Virus record (IMG/VR): IMGVR_UViG_3300031616_000001
Coordinates: 1 to 64,000 of that record
Strand: one strand, 5' to 3'
DNA from: a virus
Length of the DNA: 64,000 nucleotides
Within the stretch, counting starts at the first letter, position 1. Every line of letters starts with the position of its first letter. Made by a program: the position numbers and the translations under genes. Shown here one piece after another: positions 24,341 through 32,633 of the stretch. The notes under the pieces are model-generated. The model made no database searches, was not told the DNA's origin, and worked only from the letters and a program-made list of their open reading frames with translations.

Positions 24341-24809
24341 CAGACCCAAGCGGCAGCGTGGTGGACGCAGCATCAACAGGATGAGCAGAACCATCGTTCT
24401 CTTCTCCCTGTTCCCGCAGGAGTTGGGCGGCGTACAGCGCACGCACCTCATACATTCGCTGCCCTTGATAGGCGAACTCACGCAACGCTGCAACGCGCTG
24501 CTCAAGCGTCTGGATGCGCGACCACGGCTTGACTTCTTCCCAGCTATTTAGGCCGTTCACATGTCGGTACTGCCAAAGCACCGGCTCCTGTTCTGCCGCA
24601 GCAAGGGTGCGGACCTCTGCCTCTATGGAGCTTCGCCCCATCAACTCCAGGCTGCGTTCGCTCGGTGGCTTTCGTGCATCGAGCGTGCTGTCAAGCCTGC
24701 CTGTTCCAACTTTGGTGATCAGGTCGGCAGCCGCAATCGTTCCGATGTCAAGAAGTTTTCTGTAGCGCAGAGCGTCTTCCGTCAGCAGGGCCGGCGCCTT
24801 GGGGCTCAT
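24315..24809 (-). CDS. conserved phage early protein
   Basis: 164 residues; start at 24809 in an ATGA overlap. Helical, with LTEDALRYRKLLDIGTIAAA at the start and AAEQEPVLWQYRHVNGLNSW in the middle. The 'EPVLWxYR...W' turn recurs in phage early proteins. C-terminal coiled coil (TLEQRVAALREFAYQGQRMY). Function unknown. Confidence 0.55.
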   Translation of the reverse strand: MSPKAPALLTEDALRYRKLLDIGTIAAADLITKVGTGRLDSTLDARKPPSERSLELMGRSSIEAEVRTLAAAEQEPVLWQYRHVNGLNSWEEVKPWSRIQTLEQRVAALREFAYQGQRMYEVRALYAAQLLREQGEENDGSAHPVDAASTTLPLGSDASRGGKP

Positions 24810-25114
24810 GCTGCGTGCTCCGTGGCTTTGATGGCGGGGCATGATGGCTGCTCGCACCACTCGCCGTCGTCTCGGCGATCGGCATGCGTGCACTGTGCGA
24901 CGCCAGCATTGATCTTGATGCCCTCGTAGCACGGGCACAGTTCGCGCGCAGCCGCGAAGACTTGTTCGTCCTGCGGCATCGACAACCCGGCGGGGCGCAA
25001 TTGGCGGGCCATCTTGGTGCCAGAATTGGCGCAACCTGTGCACCCACCGCCGCCGCAATCCCGGTGGTCGATCAGGATTCGTGGCGTGTGCTGCGCACGC
25101 ACCTTGGTACTCAT
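24806..25114 (-). CDS. Cys-rich small protein
   Basis: 102 residues. Seven or more Cys in clusters: DCGGGGCTGC, ELCPCYEG and EWCEQPSCPA. Probably binds metal. The first 12 residues (MSTKVRAQHTPR) resemble the 'AQHTP' beginnings of two proteins at the other end of this operon. Confidence 0.5.
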   Translation of the reverse strand: MSTKVRAQHTPRILIDHRDCGGGGCTGCANSGTKMARQLRPAGLSMPQDEQVFAAARELCPCYEGIKINAGVAQCTHADRRDDGEWCEQPSCPAIKATEHAA

Positions 25115-25395
25115 GCTGCGCTTCCGGTTGATTGGTTCACGAAACCGGAGTCAAGTAGGACCGTGTCGGCGGCACCGCGTGACTTGATGTTGAGGGTTTC
25201 GCTGGCGCCGTGACATACGCCGTGGTCGATGAAGCCCGCAGCGATGACTTCGCTCTCGCGCAGCTTTCTGCACCAGTCGCGCGACGTGCCAAAGCGGATG
25301 GCCTCAAGCGCTTCGGCCATGCGGTCATGGTCGACAGTGCGCGGGAATACGAAGACGACTTCCTCCCCATCAAGGACTGTGACGAGGTACTTCAT
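25111..25395 (-). CDS. small hypothetical protein
   Basis: 94 residues from the ATG at 25395. Begins MKYLVTVLDGEEVVFVFPRT, then a helix and FIDHGVCHGASETLNIKSRG. Probably one alpha/beta domain. No family recognised. Confidence 0.55.
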   Translation of the reverse strand: MKYLVTVLDGEEVVFVFPRTVDHDRMAEALEAIRFGTSRDWCRKLRESEVIAAGFIDHGVCHGASETLNIKSRGAADTVLLDSGFVNQSTGSAA

Positions 25396-26891
25396 CGGGC
25401 GCTCCCAGCGAGGCTTGGGTGAGATTCGAGCCCGATCTGATAGGCCGCCATCGCGAACTTGAACAGCGGCACGACCGCCGGCGCGTTGTCCTCGCCGCGC
25501 CACCAGCCGCAGAGCGCATCGAAGTAGCCAGGCAGGCCGGCGTTTTCACCGGCCCGTTGAACGATGGCGAGTTGCTGTTCCGTGGTCGGACCCGAGGCGG
25601 AGAACTTCAAGCGGCCTTGCTCGTCTCGCCAGATCTGATCGGTCGCGGCGCGCTTTGCCACCTGAAGCGCGGCCAGCCTTGCGTACTTCTCCTCGGTCGT
25701 ATGGCCGTCCCACTGACCGGCGTACGGCGGCAGGCCGTCGAAGAGGTAGGCCTGCGAGTCATGAAAGTGCCAAGAGCACTGGCCGGTTGGCACGTCAACG
25801 TACACGACTCCGTGCCAGTCTTCAGACCAGCCTTCGATTGCCGTGCGCGCGATGCCTGACGGAAAGGCCTTGGCCAGCGCTGCGACGACCTGATTGCGCT
25901 CGAGGTAGGCGGCGTCATTGCGCCGTTCCATGGCGTCGACCAGGTCGAAGTTCGGCGCCTCGCCGAGCGGCGGCTTCCAGAGTTCGCCGCCTTCGAACGT
26001 GTAGCCGAGGCGTTGGAGCGTCGCCGCCGCCGACATTGAACGCTGGCACTGCGCGCGCCACACTCCCAAGAGAGCCTCGGCGTCGGCCAGCGTCTTCTCA
26101 AGCCCGTGCTTGTCGAGGTAGTGGCCGCCGTCGCCGTGGATGCGCGCGAGCAGATTGCGCAGCATGCTGGACTCGCTGAGGTAGTCACGGTTGGAATTCG
26201 CGGAAGCTGCATCGTCCGCCGCGACTTCGTGATAGGACGGCATGCCGACCGGTGTAATCCGGGTGGCATCCACGGCAGTCCAATGCTTTGACATGGCTGT
26301 GGCCTGCGCTTGTGACACCCGCGATGGGTGCACTTCCTTGGGCTCATAGCCGCTGTCGTACGTCGCATCCATTGCGCGCTCGGCTTCCGCAGCAAGCCAG
26401 TCGCCGCTGACCGCTTTGCCAGCCATCGACACGCAGGCATTGCCGAACTTGAACATCGCGATGATGGATGCGTGTGGCCGGCCGTACGTGTCTGGGTTCA
26501 TGCCGCGGAAGTGCGAGACCAGGCTGTGCATCTGCGCCCAGCGCGTGGTGTCGTCGCGCGCGATGCACTCCGGCAGCAGGTTGAAGTCGTAGAGCAGGCT
26601 CTGCAGCAGTGGCACGGCGTTGATCAACGCGTAGGCGTCGCGGTCTTGCTCGAGCGTCGCCGGGTCCTTCGGGTCGTAGATCCCCGGGAGCCGCGGCGGC
26701 ATCGTGCGTACGACCGTGCAGCCGTCCGCACTCCTCGCCGGCCACACCGTGACGACCGGCCGGTGGTTGCCCATGGCGAGCGGCGGCAGAGGCTCGAGGT
26801 GGATGGTCAGGTTCAGCCCGAGCTCATGCGCGAGTCGGACCAGGTTGGCAGCCTGGACCTCGACGGTCAGGACGTGCTGTTCTGTGTTCAT
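25392..26891 (-). CDS. large conserved phage protein of unknown function
   Basis: 499 residues. N-terminal ~150 residues include LHELGLNLTIHLEP-like helices and a Pro-rich middle. The region about 85-180 is rich in Asp/His/Trp; a C-terminal domain (about 350-435) carries YVDVPTGQCSWHFHDSQAYL and GLPPYAGQWDGHTTEEKYAR, a block often seen at the end of phage early proteins. No catalytic residues can be named with confidence. Confidence 0.6.
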   Translation of the reverse strand: MNTEQHVLTVEVQAANLVRLAHELGLNLTIHLEPLPPLAMGNHRPVVTVWPARSADGCTVVRTMPPRLPGIYDPKDPATLEQDRDAYALINAVPLLQSLLYDFNLLPECIARDDTTRWAQMHSLVSHFRGMNPDTYGRPHASIIAMFKFGNACVSMAGKAVSGDWLAAEAERAMDATYDSGYEPKEVHPSRVSQAQATAMSKHWTAVDATRITPVGMPSYHEVAADDAASANSNRDYLSESSMLRNLLARIHGDGGHYLDKHGLEKTLADAEALLGVWRAQCQRSMSAAATLQRLGYTFEGGELWKPPLGEAPNFDLVDAMERRNDAAYLERNQVVAALAKAFPSGIARTAIEGWSEDWHGVVYVDVPTGQCSWHFHDSQAYLFDGLPPYAGQWDGHTTEEKYARLAALQVAKRAATDQIWRDEQGRLKFSASGPTTEQQLAIVQRAGENAGLPGYFDALCGWWRGEDNAPAVVPLFKFAMAAYQIGLESHPSLAGSAR

Positions 26892-27085
26892 GTCGTCACC
26901 CAGTTGGAGCCCGGTATCGGGCGGAGTTGGATCTGCACCTCGCGGATCAGCTGCGGCACGGCGTTGCCAACCGTCGATGCATCGGTGTTCCTGATGGCGA
27001 CGTTGTCGACGTGCTGGCCGGTCGCGATCTCAAGCTCGGCGAGCACCGATGCGATGCGCAGCTGCGCGTATTCGACTGCGTTCAT
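26888..27085 (-). CDS. small hypothetical protein
   Basis: 65 residues. Start at 27085 (MNAVEYAQLRIASVLAELEI) preferred over 27112, because it has the SD GAAAGG and does not overlap the upstream gene. Helical. No family recognised. Confidence 0.5.
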   Translation of the reverse strand: MNAVEYAQLRIASVLAELEIATGQHVDNVAIRNTDASTVGNAVPQLIREVQIQLRPIPGSNWVTT

Positions 27086-27095
27086 TGCGTGCCTT

Positions 27096-27779
27096 TCAGA
27101 GATCAGCTTCATCGAGCCACCACGCGACGAAGAACGTCAGCGGGCCCCTGCCGTCGGGACGCACGATCTGTCCGGCGATGATGGGATCGGCCGCGCGGTA
27201 TGCCGGTGCGATGCCGAGCGCATCGAAGATCTTCATGTGAAGCGCGCGGCCAACCTCTTCGATGATTTGCGGCTTCATCGCGCGGATCGGCAGATCGATG
27301 CCGTGTTGCCAGTTGCCGTTCTTGAACAGCGTGACCGTGTAGTCTTGCTTCGCGCTATTCGTGCGCTGCACAGTGCCGGCTTCGACGCGCGCAACCGCCG
27401 GGTTCTCGTAGCGGCCTTCGCCTACGGGCAGAGAGACAGGCTTCATCTCTTGCTGCCATCGGCTATCGCTCACGTTGTCCGGCGTGCTGACGCGATTGGT
27501 CCGGATGGCGAACAGCTGAATGTCGAACGGCGGGATGATGTAGTAGCCGGCCTCGAGTGCCGCCTTCACCTTCTCGTAGAACTTGACGCGTCGGTTCGCC
27601 TTCGCTGCGATGGCCTCGACAGGCCGCGTGCGGAGGCCGGCCTTCTGCAGTGCCAGAAACGTTTCCTTCGCGTTCGCAAGGTCTCCATTGGCGTCGGCCA
27701 GCTTGGCGCTGATCCAGCCGATCGTGGTGGCTTGGGCCTCTTGCATCTGCTGGGGGTTCACTGCGATGATTGCATTCAT
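27096..27779 (-). CDS. conserved phage protein of unknown function
   Basis: 227 residues. N-terminal coiled coil (KLADANGDLANAKETFLALQ), then KVKFYEKV-like basic helix, a beta middle (GYYIIPPFDIQLFAIRTNR) and a C-terminal TFFVAWWLDEADL end. The NVSDSRWQQEM and 'GEGRYENP' parts are common in phage early genes. No catalytic motif. Confidence 0.6.
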   Translation of the reverse strand: MNAIIAVNPQQMQEAQATTIGWISAKLADANGDLANAKETFLALQKAGLRTRPVEAIAAKANRRVKFYEKVKAALEAGYYIIPPFDIQLFAIRTNRVSTPDNVSDSRWQQEMKPVSLPVGEGRYENPAVARVEAGTVQRTNSAKQDYTVTLFKNGNWQHGIDLPIRAMKPQIIEEVGRALHMKIFDALGIAPAYRAADPIIAGQIVRPDGRGPLTFFVAWWLDEADL

Positions 27780-28060
27780 TGCGATCTCCTCTTGGATTCG
27801 TCGACGAGCGCGTCGACACGGTTCATTAGGTCGGTGCGCAGCTTCAACGTCTTGAAGTGGCCAGCCTCCGAAGTTCGAAGAACCTTACCGGCTGCGATTT
27901 CCGCGAGTAGCGCCTCGGCCGCGTCGACCCGCTCCTGCATCTCGCAGGCGAACTCGACGATGAGACTGCTGTGCGTGGCCAGCACCTTGCCGATCTCCTC
28001 CAGCGTGCGGGCGTTGAAGGCCTCGGCGTGCTGACGGGCGAATTCGCGGCGATCAGTCAT
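27776..28060 (-). CDS. helical hypothetical protein
   Basis: 94 residues, nearly all helix: FARQHAEAFNARTLEEIGKV, IVEFACEMQERVDAAEALL and KTLKLRTDLMNRVDALVDE. Possible coiled-coil partner of the next gene. Overlaps both neighbours by a few bases. Confidence 0.5.
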   Translation of the reverse strand: MTDRREFARQHAEAFNARTLEEIGKVLATHSSLIVEFACEMQERVDAAEALLAEIAAGKVLRTSEAGHFKTLKLRTDLMNRVDALVDESKRRSQ

Positions 28061-28400
28061 GCTCTCCGCCTTCCGAGTCCGCTCCGGCGCGCGGCGGGAA
28101 CGGCCATGCTGCGCGCGGGTTCAACTTCGGGCTCACGCGGCCGCGCTGCGCGATAGAGCCGGCCGGCTCATCGTCTTCCGACTGCAGTTCATCGAAGCGC
28201 TGCAGCGCGAGATCACGATCGGCAAAGCAGAACCGCGTCGACCAGCCGAATCGCGTCACGCCGAGCACGACGGCTCGCGTGGTGAAGAGCTCGATCACGG
28301 CGGCTACTGATCCGTCGGGCAGCACCCGCGCTGCGATGTAGCCGTTCTCCTCGCTGAGGAGCCAGGCGACCAGCTCATCGAGTTGCTGGCAGTCAGCCAT
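28053..28400 (-). CDS. hypothetical protein
   Basis: 115 residues. N-terminal half beta/alpha (VAWLLSEENGYIAARVLPDG and VVLGVTRFGWSTRFCF). The C-terminal third is Pro/Arg/Gly-rich and probably disordered. No family recognised. Confidence 0.5.
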   Translation of the reverse strand: MADCQQLDELVAWLLSEENGYIAARVLPDGSVAAVIELFTTRAVVLGVTRFGWSTRFCFADRDLALQRFDELQSEDDEPAGSIAQRGRVSPKLNPRAAWPFPPRAGADSEGGEHD

Positions 28401-28842
28401 GGCGCGCCTCGGTGTAGCCCGTGATCGCCATGTCCGGGCCGTGGCCGTCCTGGTAGATCGAATTGACGAGCGACTGCATCGTGTCCGCCTGCTCGAGGCG
28501 CTCCGGCGCGACCAGTTTGACGCGGGCGATCGCGATCTCCGTGGCGCGCGCCAGCGTCATCGAGATCCACATGCGCTGGCCGTGATGCGGCTTGTGGTCG
28601 GGCACACACCAGTCGGACCCGAAGGCATCGTGAAGTAGATCCGGCCGACCGCAGCTCGGGCAAGCCGTACCGAAGGGCGTCACGCCGTCGCGGCTGTTCC
28701 AGATCACCTCGCGGTGCGCGCAGGATCGGCACACGTAGAGCATTAGGGCGAATGCCTCGACGTGCTGGTAGCCGCGCAGTTCTGCTGCCTTGCGCGCCGG
28801 CATGCCGGGTTGCGAGGAATAGGCTGACAGAAAGCCACTCAC
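28393..28842 (-). CDS. zinc-ribbon protein
   Basis: 149 residues. LYVCRSCAHREVIWNSRDG and FGTACPSCGRPDLLHD give a two-CxxC zinc ribbon at about 37-70. A histidine-rich turn (WCVPDHKPHHGQRMW) follows, then a helical end. Likely nucleic-acid binding. No specific family named. Confidence 0.55.
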   Translation of the reverse strand: MSGFLSAYSSQPGMPARKAAELRGYQHVEAFALMLYVCRSCAHREVIWNSRDGVTPFGTACPSCGRPDLLHDAFGSDWCVPDHKPHHGQRMWISMTLARATEIAIARVKLVAPERLEQADTMQSLVNSIYQDGHGPDMAITGYTEARHG

Positions 28843-29864
28843 GATTGAACCTCCGGGTACTGGTCGTGCAGCACGCCGTCGAGATGACGACCGGCCTTTT
28901 TCTTTCCGACGTGGACGACAGTGGAGCCGTCAGAGAACTGGTGCATCGGACTCGTCGCGCTGCCCATGAACGCAGCGGCGTCATCGTCGAGCCAGTTGCC
29001 GTTCTGCTTGTGAAGGTGCGCGGTTCCGTGCTTTGCGCATTGATCGCGCAGGGATCTGAACCAGGCCGTCTTCGAAGGTCGAGCGCCGACACCACTCTCG
29101 CCACCCGTCACGACCCAGTCGATCTTCGGCACGTCGTACTGCCCGACCTTCGTCGAACGCTTGCCTTCGAGCGCGTTGTCGCAATAGGTCCAGTCGCTGT
29201 CGCGGTCGTCGGGTTGGTCTCGCGATGCCGATGTCGGGCTGCTCCGCATCAGCTCGTCAAGCCTGATCTCGCCGAGTAACGGCTCAGCGCTGACCCAGCG
29301 CACGGCGGCTGGCGTGTCCTGCAGATGCGGGACACGCTCCTCGGCCGTCGCCTGGTCCTCGGCGCTGACGCCCATCCACATGTTGGGCAGCGGCCACTGC
29401 GTGAGAGCCTCTATCGGATTGCCGCCGAGCGCGAGGATCTGTTTCTCGATCGGTCCGTAGTCGGCGGCGAAGCGCTTCATATAGTCGCGCATCCGCGCTG
29501 AGCGCTTCGTCAAGACCTGGAATGTGTGCTGCGGCGCCATGGCCATGACGGCAAAGACCTTGTCGATCCACTCGTCGGGTACGCCTTCATAGAACAGATC
29601 GCCGTGGGCGACGACAAAGATCAGCCTGCCGCGTTTCCACGTCAACGGCTGGCGCAACCACGGCTCGTTGAAGCGGACCTCGCCGTTCCAGACTGGCCCG
29701 GCAGCGCTCGGCTGAGTCAGACCGGCCCGCGACGGATGATGTTGAAGACGGGTGCCGGCCAACCTCATCGCATAGCAATTCGTGCAGCCCTTTGTCTTCA
29801 CCTTGCAGCCGGTGATGACGTTCCAAGTAGCATCGCTCCACTCGATCTGTGTCGAATCAGCCAT
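28839..29864 (-). CDS. DUF5131 family (phage Gp37/Gp68) protein
   Basis: 341 residues; start at 29864. Begins MADSTQIEWSDATWNVITGC then KVKTKGCTNCYA, the conserved start of phage Gp37/Gp68 (DUF5131), with a Cys set like those that hold an FeS cluster. Later blocks GVSAEDQATAEERVPHL and WVVTGGESGVGARPS fit. The family is suspected to be a radical-SAM-like fold. Activity and target are unknown. C-terminal 'KKAGRHLDGVLHDQYPE' is also conserved. Confidence 0.85.
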   Translation of the reverse strand: MADSTQIEWSDATWNVITGCKVKTKGCTNCYAMRLAGTRLQHHPSRAGLTQPSAAGPVWNGEVRFNEPWLRQPLTWKRGRLIFVVAHGDLFYEGVPDEWIDKVFAVMAMAPQHTFQVLTKRSARMRDYMKRFAADYGPIEKQILALGGNPIEALTQWPLPNMWMGVSAEDQATAEERVPHLQDTPAAVRWVSAEPLLGEIRLDELMRSSPTSASRDQPDDRDSDWTYCDNALEGKRSTKVGQYDVPKIDWVVTGGESGVGARPSKTAWFRSLRDQCAKHGTAHLHKQNGNWLDDDAAAFMGSATSPMHQFSDGSTVVHVGKKKAGRHLDGVLHDQYPEVQS

Positions 29865-30126
29865 CGAACTTCTCCTTGCCGCTCGCCATCTGCTGGAGCG
29901 GACTGGGGTGAGCACCTGGTGGCGCGATAGCGAGGCGCGCCTCGAGGCCGTCGATGCTCATGGCCGCGCCACCGGCCAGCGAGCCAGCTGGCAGGCCGAG
30001 GAACTGAAACTTGGCATAGCACATGCCGCAGCGGATGCGCACGTCGGCAGTGAAGCCGCCGGTGTCGGTCAAACGCGTGACATCGACGCTGGCCTCGAAC
30101 CTCGGGTGCTCGCAGCTGCTACTCAT
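29857..30126 (-). CDS. conserved phage metal-binding protein
   Basis: 89 residues from the ATG at 30126. Pattern CEHPRFEASVDVTRL, FTADVRIRCGMCYAKFQF, LGLPAGSLAGGAAMS occurs in many phage early proteins. Cys at three places plus His suggests metal binding. Overlaps the DUF5131 start by 8 bp. Confidence 0.65.
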   Translation of the reverse strand: MSSSCEHPRFEASVDVTRLTDTGGFTADVRIRCGMCYAKFQFLGLPAGSLAGGAAMSIDGLEARLAIAPPGAHPSPLQQMASGKEKFDG

Positions 30127-30443
30127 GGTTTGGCCTCGATGAACCCAGGGATGCGCCGCAGCGTCTCGACCGTCACGCCCTCGTGCTTGAGCGCTAGCCC
30201 GGATTCGCGGATGTAGCCGACGCCGGTCTCGAGGTCGCGCAGGTGCGGCGCCACATCGAGATCGACGCGAATCTCCATCCACGTCGCCACTTCGAACTCG
30301 AGCTTCGAATACGGCAGACCCTGGCCGGGAACGCCCATCAATGGCAGCACGACCAGGCGCTGTTTGAGCAGCGCCTCTGGGACGGGGACCGTGCCGAGAA
30401 CCTTGGTTGCCTGACAACAGCACCTGACCTCCATGCGCTTCAC
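30123..30443 (-). CDS. conserved phage early protein
   Basis: 106 residues from a GTG that overlaps the previous stop (ACGTGA). MEVRCCCQATKVLGTVPVPE at residues 4-23 is typical of a small phage family with a Cys cluster at the start. A beta-rich domain ends EGVTVETLRRIPGFIE. Function unknown. Confidence 0.6.
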   Translation of the reverse strand: MKRMEVRCCCQATKVLGTVPVPEALLKQRLVVLPLMGVPGQGLPYSKLEFEVATWMEIRVDLDVAPHLRDLETGVGYIRESGLALKHEGVTVETLRRIPGFIEAKP

Positions 30444-31036
30444 GTCGGACCTCCGATCAGCTGCTGCTCGCGCCATGCATCGCTCTCGGCGACGGGCTCG
30501 CCCTTGTCGTCGTAGACGGCAAGCAGCGCGCGGGCCCGGTGGTTCAGGTCAGCCGAATAGTTCAGGCCGAGGAGTTCCTTCTCGACGGCCAGCAGCTTCT
30601 CGTCGACGATGGCCTCAACGGCGTTCTCACCGTCGTCGGCGCGCGTGACACGGCCGCGCCAGCGCAGCAGGCGCTTGCGCTTCGTCGTGAGTGCCCGGAC
30701 CTTTTGATTGATGTTCTCCAGCCCCGTGGCAATGCGAATGTCGATCGCCATCGGCAGGTGCATCGCGAAGCTGTCGATGGCCTCGTCCATGAGCACGCGC
30801 AGCAGGCCGGCGGCTTCGATCTCCGCCTGGACTTCGCTGTGCGTGTCGCCGACGTCGTACATGGCGCGCTTGACGGGATCGCTGAGGCAGTCGTAGGCCT
30901 CCTGGATCTCGCGCATCTTCTCGTCGCTGCCGCCGTTGCGATCGGGATGCGCTGACATCGCCTTGCTGCGATAGGCGCGCTTGACGGCGTCGAAGTCGGC
31001 ATCGCGGGCGACGCCAAGGAGTTCGTAGTACGTCAT
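30440..31036 (-). CDS. J-domain (DnaJ-like) protein
   Basis: 198 residues from the ATG at 31036. Residues 1-63 are a J domain: MTYYELLGVARDADFDAVKR, YRSKAMSAHPDRNGGSDEKM with the HPD motif, IQEAYDCLSDPVKRAMYD. No G/F or zinc-finger region; the rest is helical with a coiled-coil-like part. J domains stimulate DnaK ATPase, so this protein may recruit host DnaK to phage replication or assembly, a role lambda reaches through host DnaJ. Confidence 0.85.
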   Translation of the reverse strand: MTYYELLGVARDADFDAVKRAYRSKAMSAHPDRNGGSDEKMREIQEAYDCLSDPVKRAMYDVGDTHSEVQAEIEAAGLLRVLMDEAIDSFAMHLPMAIDIRIATGLENINQKVRALTTKRKRLLRWRGRVTRADDGENAVEAIVDEKLLAVEKELLGLNYSADLNHRARALLAVYDDKGEPVAESDAWREQQLIGGPT

Positions 31037-31743
31037 ACGCCGGCCTCCGGGCGCCAAGATGGGTGCTGGTTGGCGCGCGCCCAGTAGAGGCGCTCGTCGG
31101 CGCGCATCATCTGCAGGTGCGCGGCGATTTCGTCCGAAGGAACCATCGCACCGGCCCACGAGCCAGCATAGTGAGCTACTGGATGCATGCAGAGGGCACA
31201 GAGAATGCGCATCTGTCCTTTGACCTCGTGCAGCGCTACCGTAGGCTTGAGCCTGCGGAACATGTATGTGATGCCACTGCGCCGGCTCTTCTCGACGAAC
31301 GTTCCGGTCAGCAGGTATTGCTTGAACGCGCGATGCGTCATGAGCGTTCCGAGGAGTGCCAGCGCATTGCTCTCCTGCTCGACACCCCATGCCTCCGCGC
31401 AGCCCAGCGTGCGAAGGTCATAGCTCAAATGGTTGGCGCCGGGGAACATGGCGAATGTCACCTTGCCGCTGGGTGGTTCGATGACGACGATCTCGCAGCG
31501 CCGCCGCGTCGACCAGAAGCTGTTGCGCACCTTGATGTCTTCGCGGTCCGCGGTCTCCGCGGGCCGTTGCGCGCCGCCGCACATCGCCATCAGTTCCGCC
31601 GCCTTTGGATAGGTCGGCTCGACCACGAGCGTCTCGTCCTCTAGCGGCATGGGAATGCCGGACCACAAGCCGAGGTGCTCGGCAGCGCGGTGCAGACCGT
31701 TGCGCAGACTGGCGAAGTTGTCGTGACGCTCGAGCAGTTCCAC
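31033..31743 (-). CDS. hypothetical protein
   Basis: 236 residues from a GTG 1 bp after the upstream stop, with SD GGGAGG. An ATG far upstream would overlap the previous gene by 167 bp and is rejected. Contains CGGAQRPAETADREDIKVRN, then IVVIEPPSGKVTFAMFPGAN and a helical end with CALCMHPVAHYAG. Trp and His are common. No family recognised. Confidence 0.55.
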   Translation of the reverse strand: MELLERHDNFASLRNGLHRAAEHLGLWSGIPMPLEDETLVVEPTYPKAAELMAMCGGAQRPAETADREDIKVRNSFWSTRRRCEIVVIEPPSGKVTFAMFPGANHLSYDLRTLGCAEAWGVEQESNALALLGTLMTHRAFKQYLLTGTFVEKSRRSGITYMFRRLKPTVALHEVKGQMRILCALCMHPVAHYAGSWAGAMVPSDEIAAHLQMMRADERLYWARANQHPSWRPEAGV

Positions 31744-31744
31744 C

Positions 31745-32185
31745 TTAGCCTCCCGCCGTACGTCCGACAGCGACGGCGCTGGTCTTCTCGGCGGCGACGC
31801 GCCGCTTTCCGACGCGCTTGCCTGGCGCTGCTGCAGGCGCTGCTGTTCCTTCTTCAACGCGCGCTTGCGCTTGGCCGTCTTCGGCATTGGTGTCCTCCTT
31901 GATGTCGGCACCGATCAGCGGATCGAAGTCGGCGATGATGTATTCGCAAGCGTCTTCGTCGAAGCCGAGCGCGCGCCTGTAGATCTTCTTGCCGTCGCCA
32001 TCGGTACCGGCTTCAACGAGCAAGGCGTAGCCTTGCCGAATCATTCCGGCGACTACCCGAGCCGCGCGAATGCGCTCTGCCGGATTGGACTTGTCGAAGC
32101 TGATCTTGATGTCGCCGGCTCCGACGCTGAGGATCCCGACGGAACCGGGTGCACCGGCGTATTGGATGGAGCGAGTCATGATCAA
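31745..32185 (-). CDS. hypothetical protein with basic tail
   Basis: 146 residues from a TTG overlapping the previous stop, or 144 from the ATG at 32179. KISFDKSNPAERIRAARVVA then GMIRQGYALLVE is a block seen in phage early genes. The C-terminal third is Ala/Lys/Arg-rich (PGKRVGKRRVAAEKTS) and likely disordered or nucleic-acid binding. Confidence 0.55.
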   Translation of the reverse strand: MIMTRSIQYAGAPGSVGILSVGAGDIKISFDKSNPAERIRAARVVAGMIRQGYALLVEAGTDGDGKKIYRRALGFDEDACEYIIADFDPLIGADIKEDTNAEDGQAQARVEEGTAAPAAAPGKRVGKRRVAAEKTSAVAVGRTAGG

Positions 32186-32469
32186 AAGTCCTCGTCGAGC
32201 GTCACAACAACCGAGCCGCGGATCTGGTGTGTCGTGCCGGGGTAGCAGTTCTTGAGATAGAGCTCCGTTGCCTTGGCGTTGACTGGCAAGTTCTTCGAAT
32301 GACCGAGGTCATCGACGAACATCACGATGCCGCGGCCGAGGTGCCGCAACTGCACGGTGTCCAGCGCGTCGGCGCCGATCAGCGCGCGGATCAGCGCGCG
32401 GATCGTGGTGGTGGATTGCGGGCCGTCGAGATTGGTCTCGGTGCCATCGCATCGGATCAGGCGGCGCAT
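32182..32469 (-). CDS. DUF3846-like protein
   Basis: 95 residues. MRRLIRCDGTETNLDGPQST, LRHLGRGIVMFVDDLGHSKN, LPVNAKATELYLKNCYPGTT and a final GSVVVTLDEDF follow the DUF3846 layout: N-terminal beta, a 'GLPVN' turn, a closing 'IxGxVVV'. Family of unknown function in phages and plasmids. Confidence 0.65.
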   Translation of the reverse strand: MRRLIRCDGTETNLDGPQSTTTIRALIRALIGADALDTVQLRHLGRGIVMFVDDLGHSKNLPVNAKATELYLKNCYPGTTHQIRGSVVVTLDEDF

Positions 32470-32633
32470 CACGACTGCACCTCCGACTCGTTCTCGGCGA
32501 CGACGATCTGCACGAGATCGACGGATATGCCGAGGGCCTGTGCGACCACGGCGCAGGCCTCGTCGTGATCGGAACCGCGCTTGACGGCGCGGGCGTAGGC
32601 GTCGAGCACCCGCTTGCGTTCGATGATCGTCAT
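32469..32633 (-). CDS. small HTH-like protein
   Basis: 54 residues. MTIIERKRVLDAYARAVKRG, then DEACAVVAQALGISVDLVQI. Two short helices with 'ALGIS' look like a helix-turn-helix. ATGA and TGATG junctions on the two sides show it is translated in the operon despite its size. Confidence 0.6.
   Translation of the reverse strand: MTIIERKRVLDAYARAVKRGSDHDEACAVVAQALGISVDLVQIVVAENESEVQS

Noticed and set aside
26328-28034. 568-codon + strand ORF
   Set aside because: Antisense shadow of well-supported coupled genes on the minus strand; composition is typical of a high-GC antisense frame.
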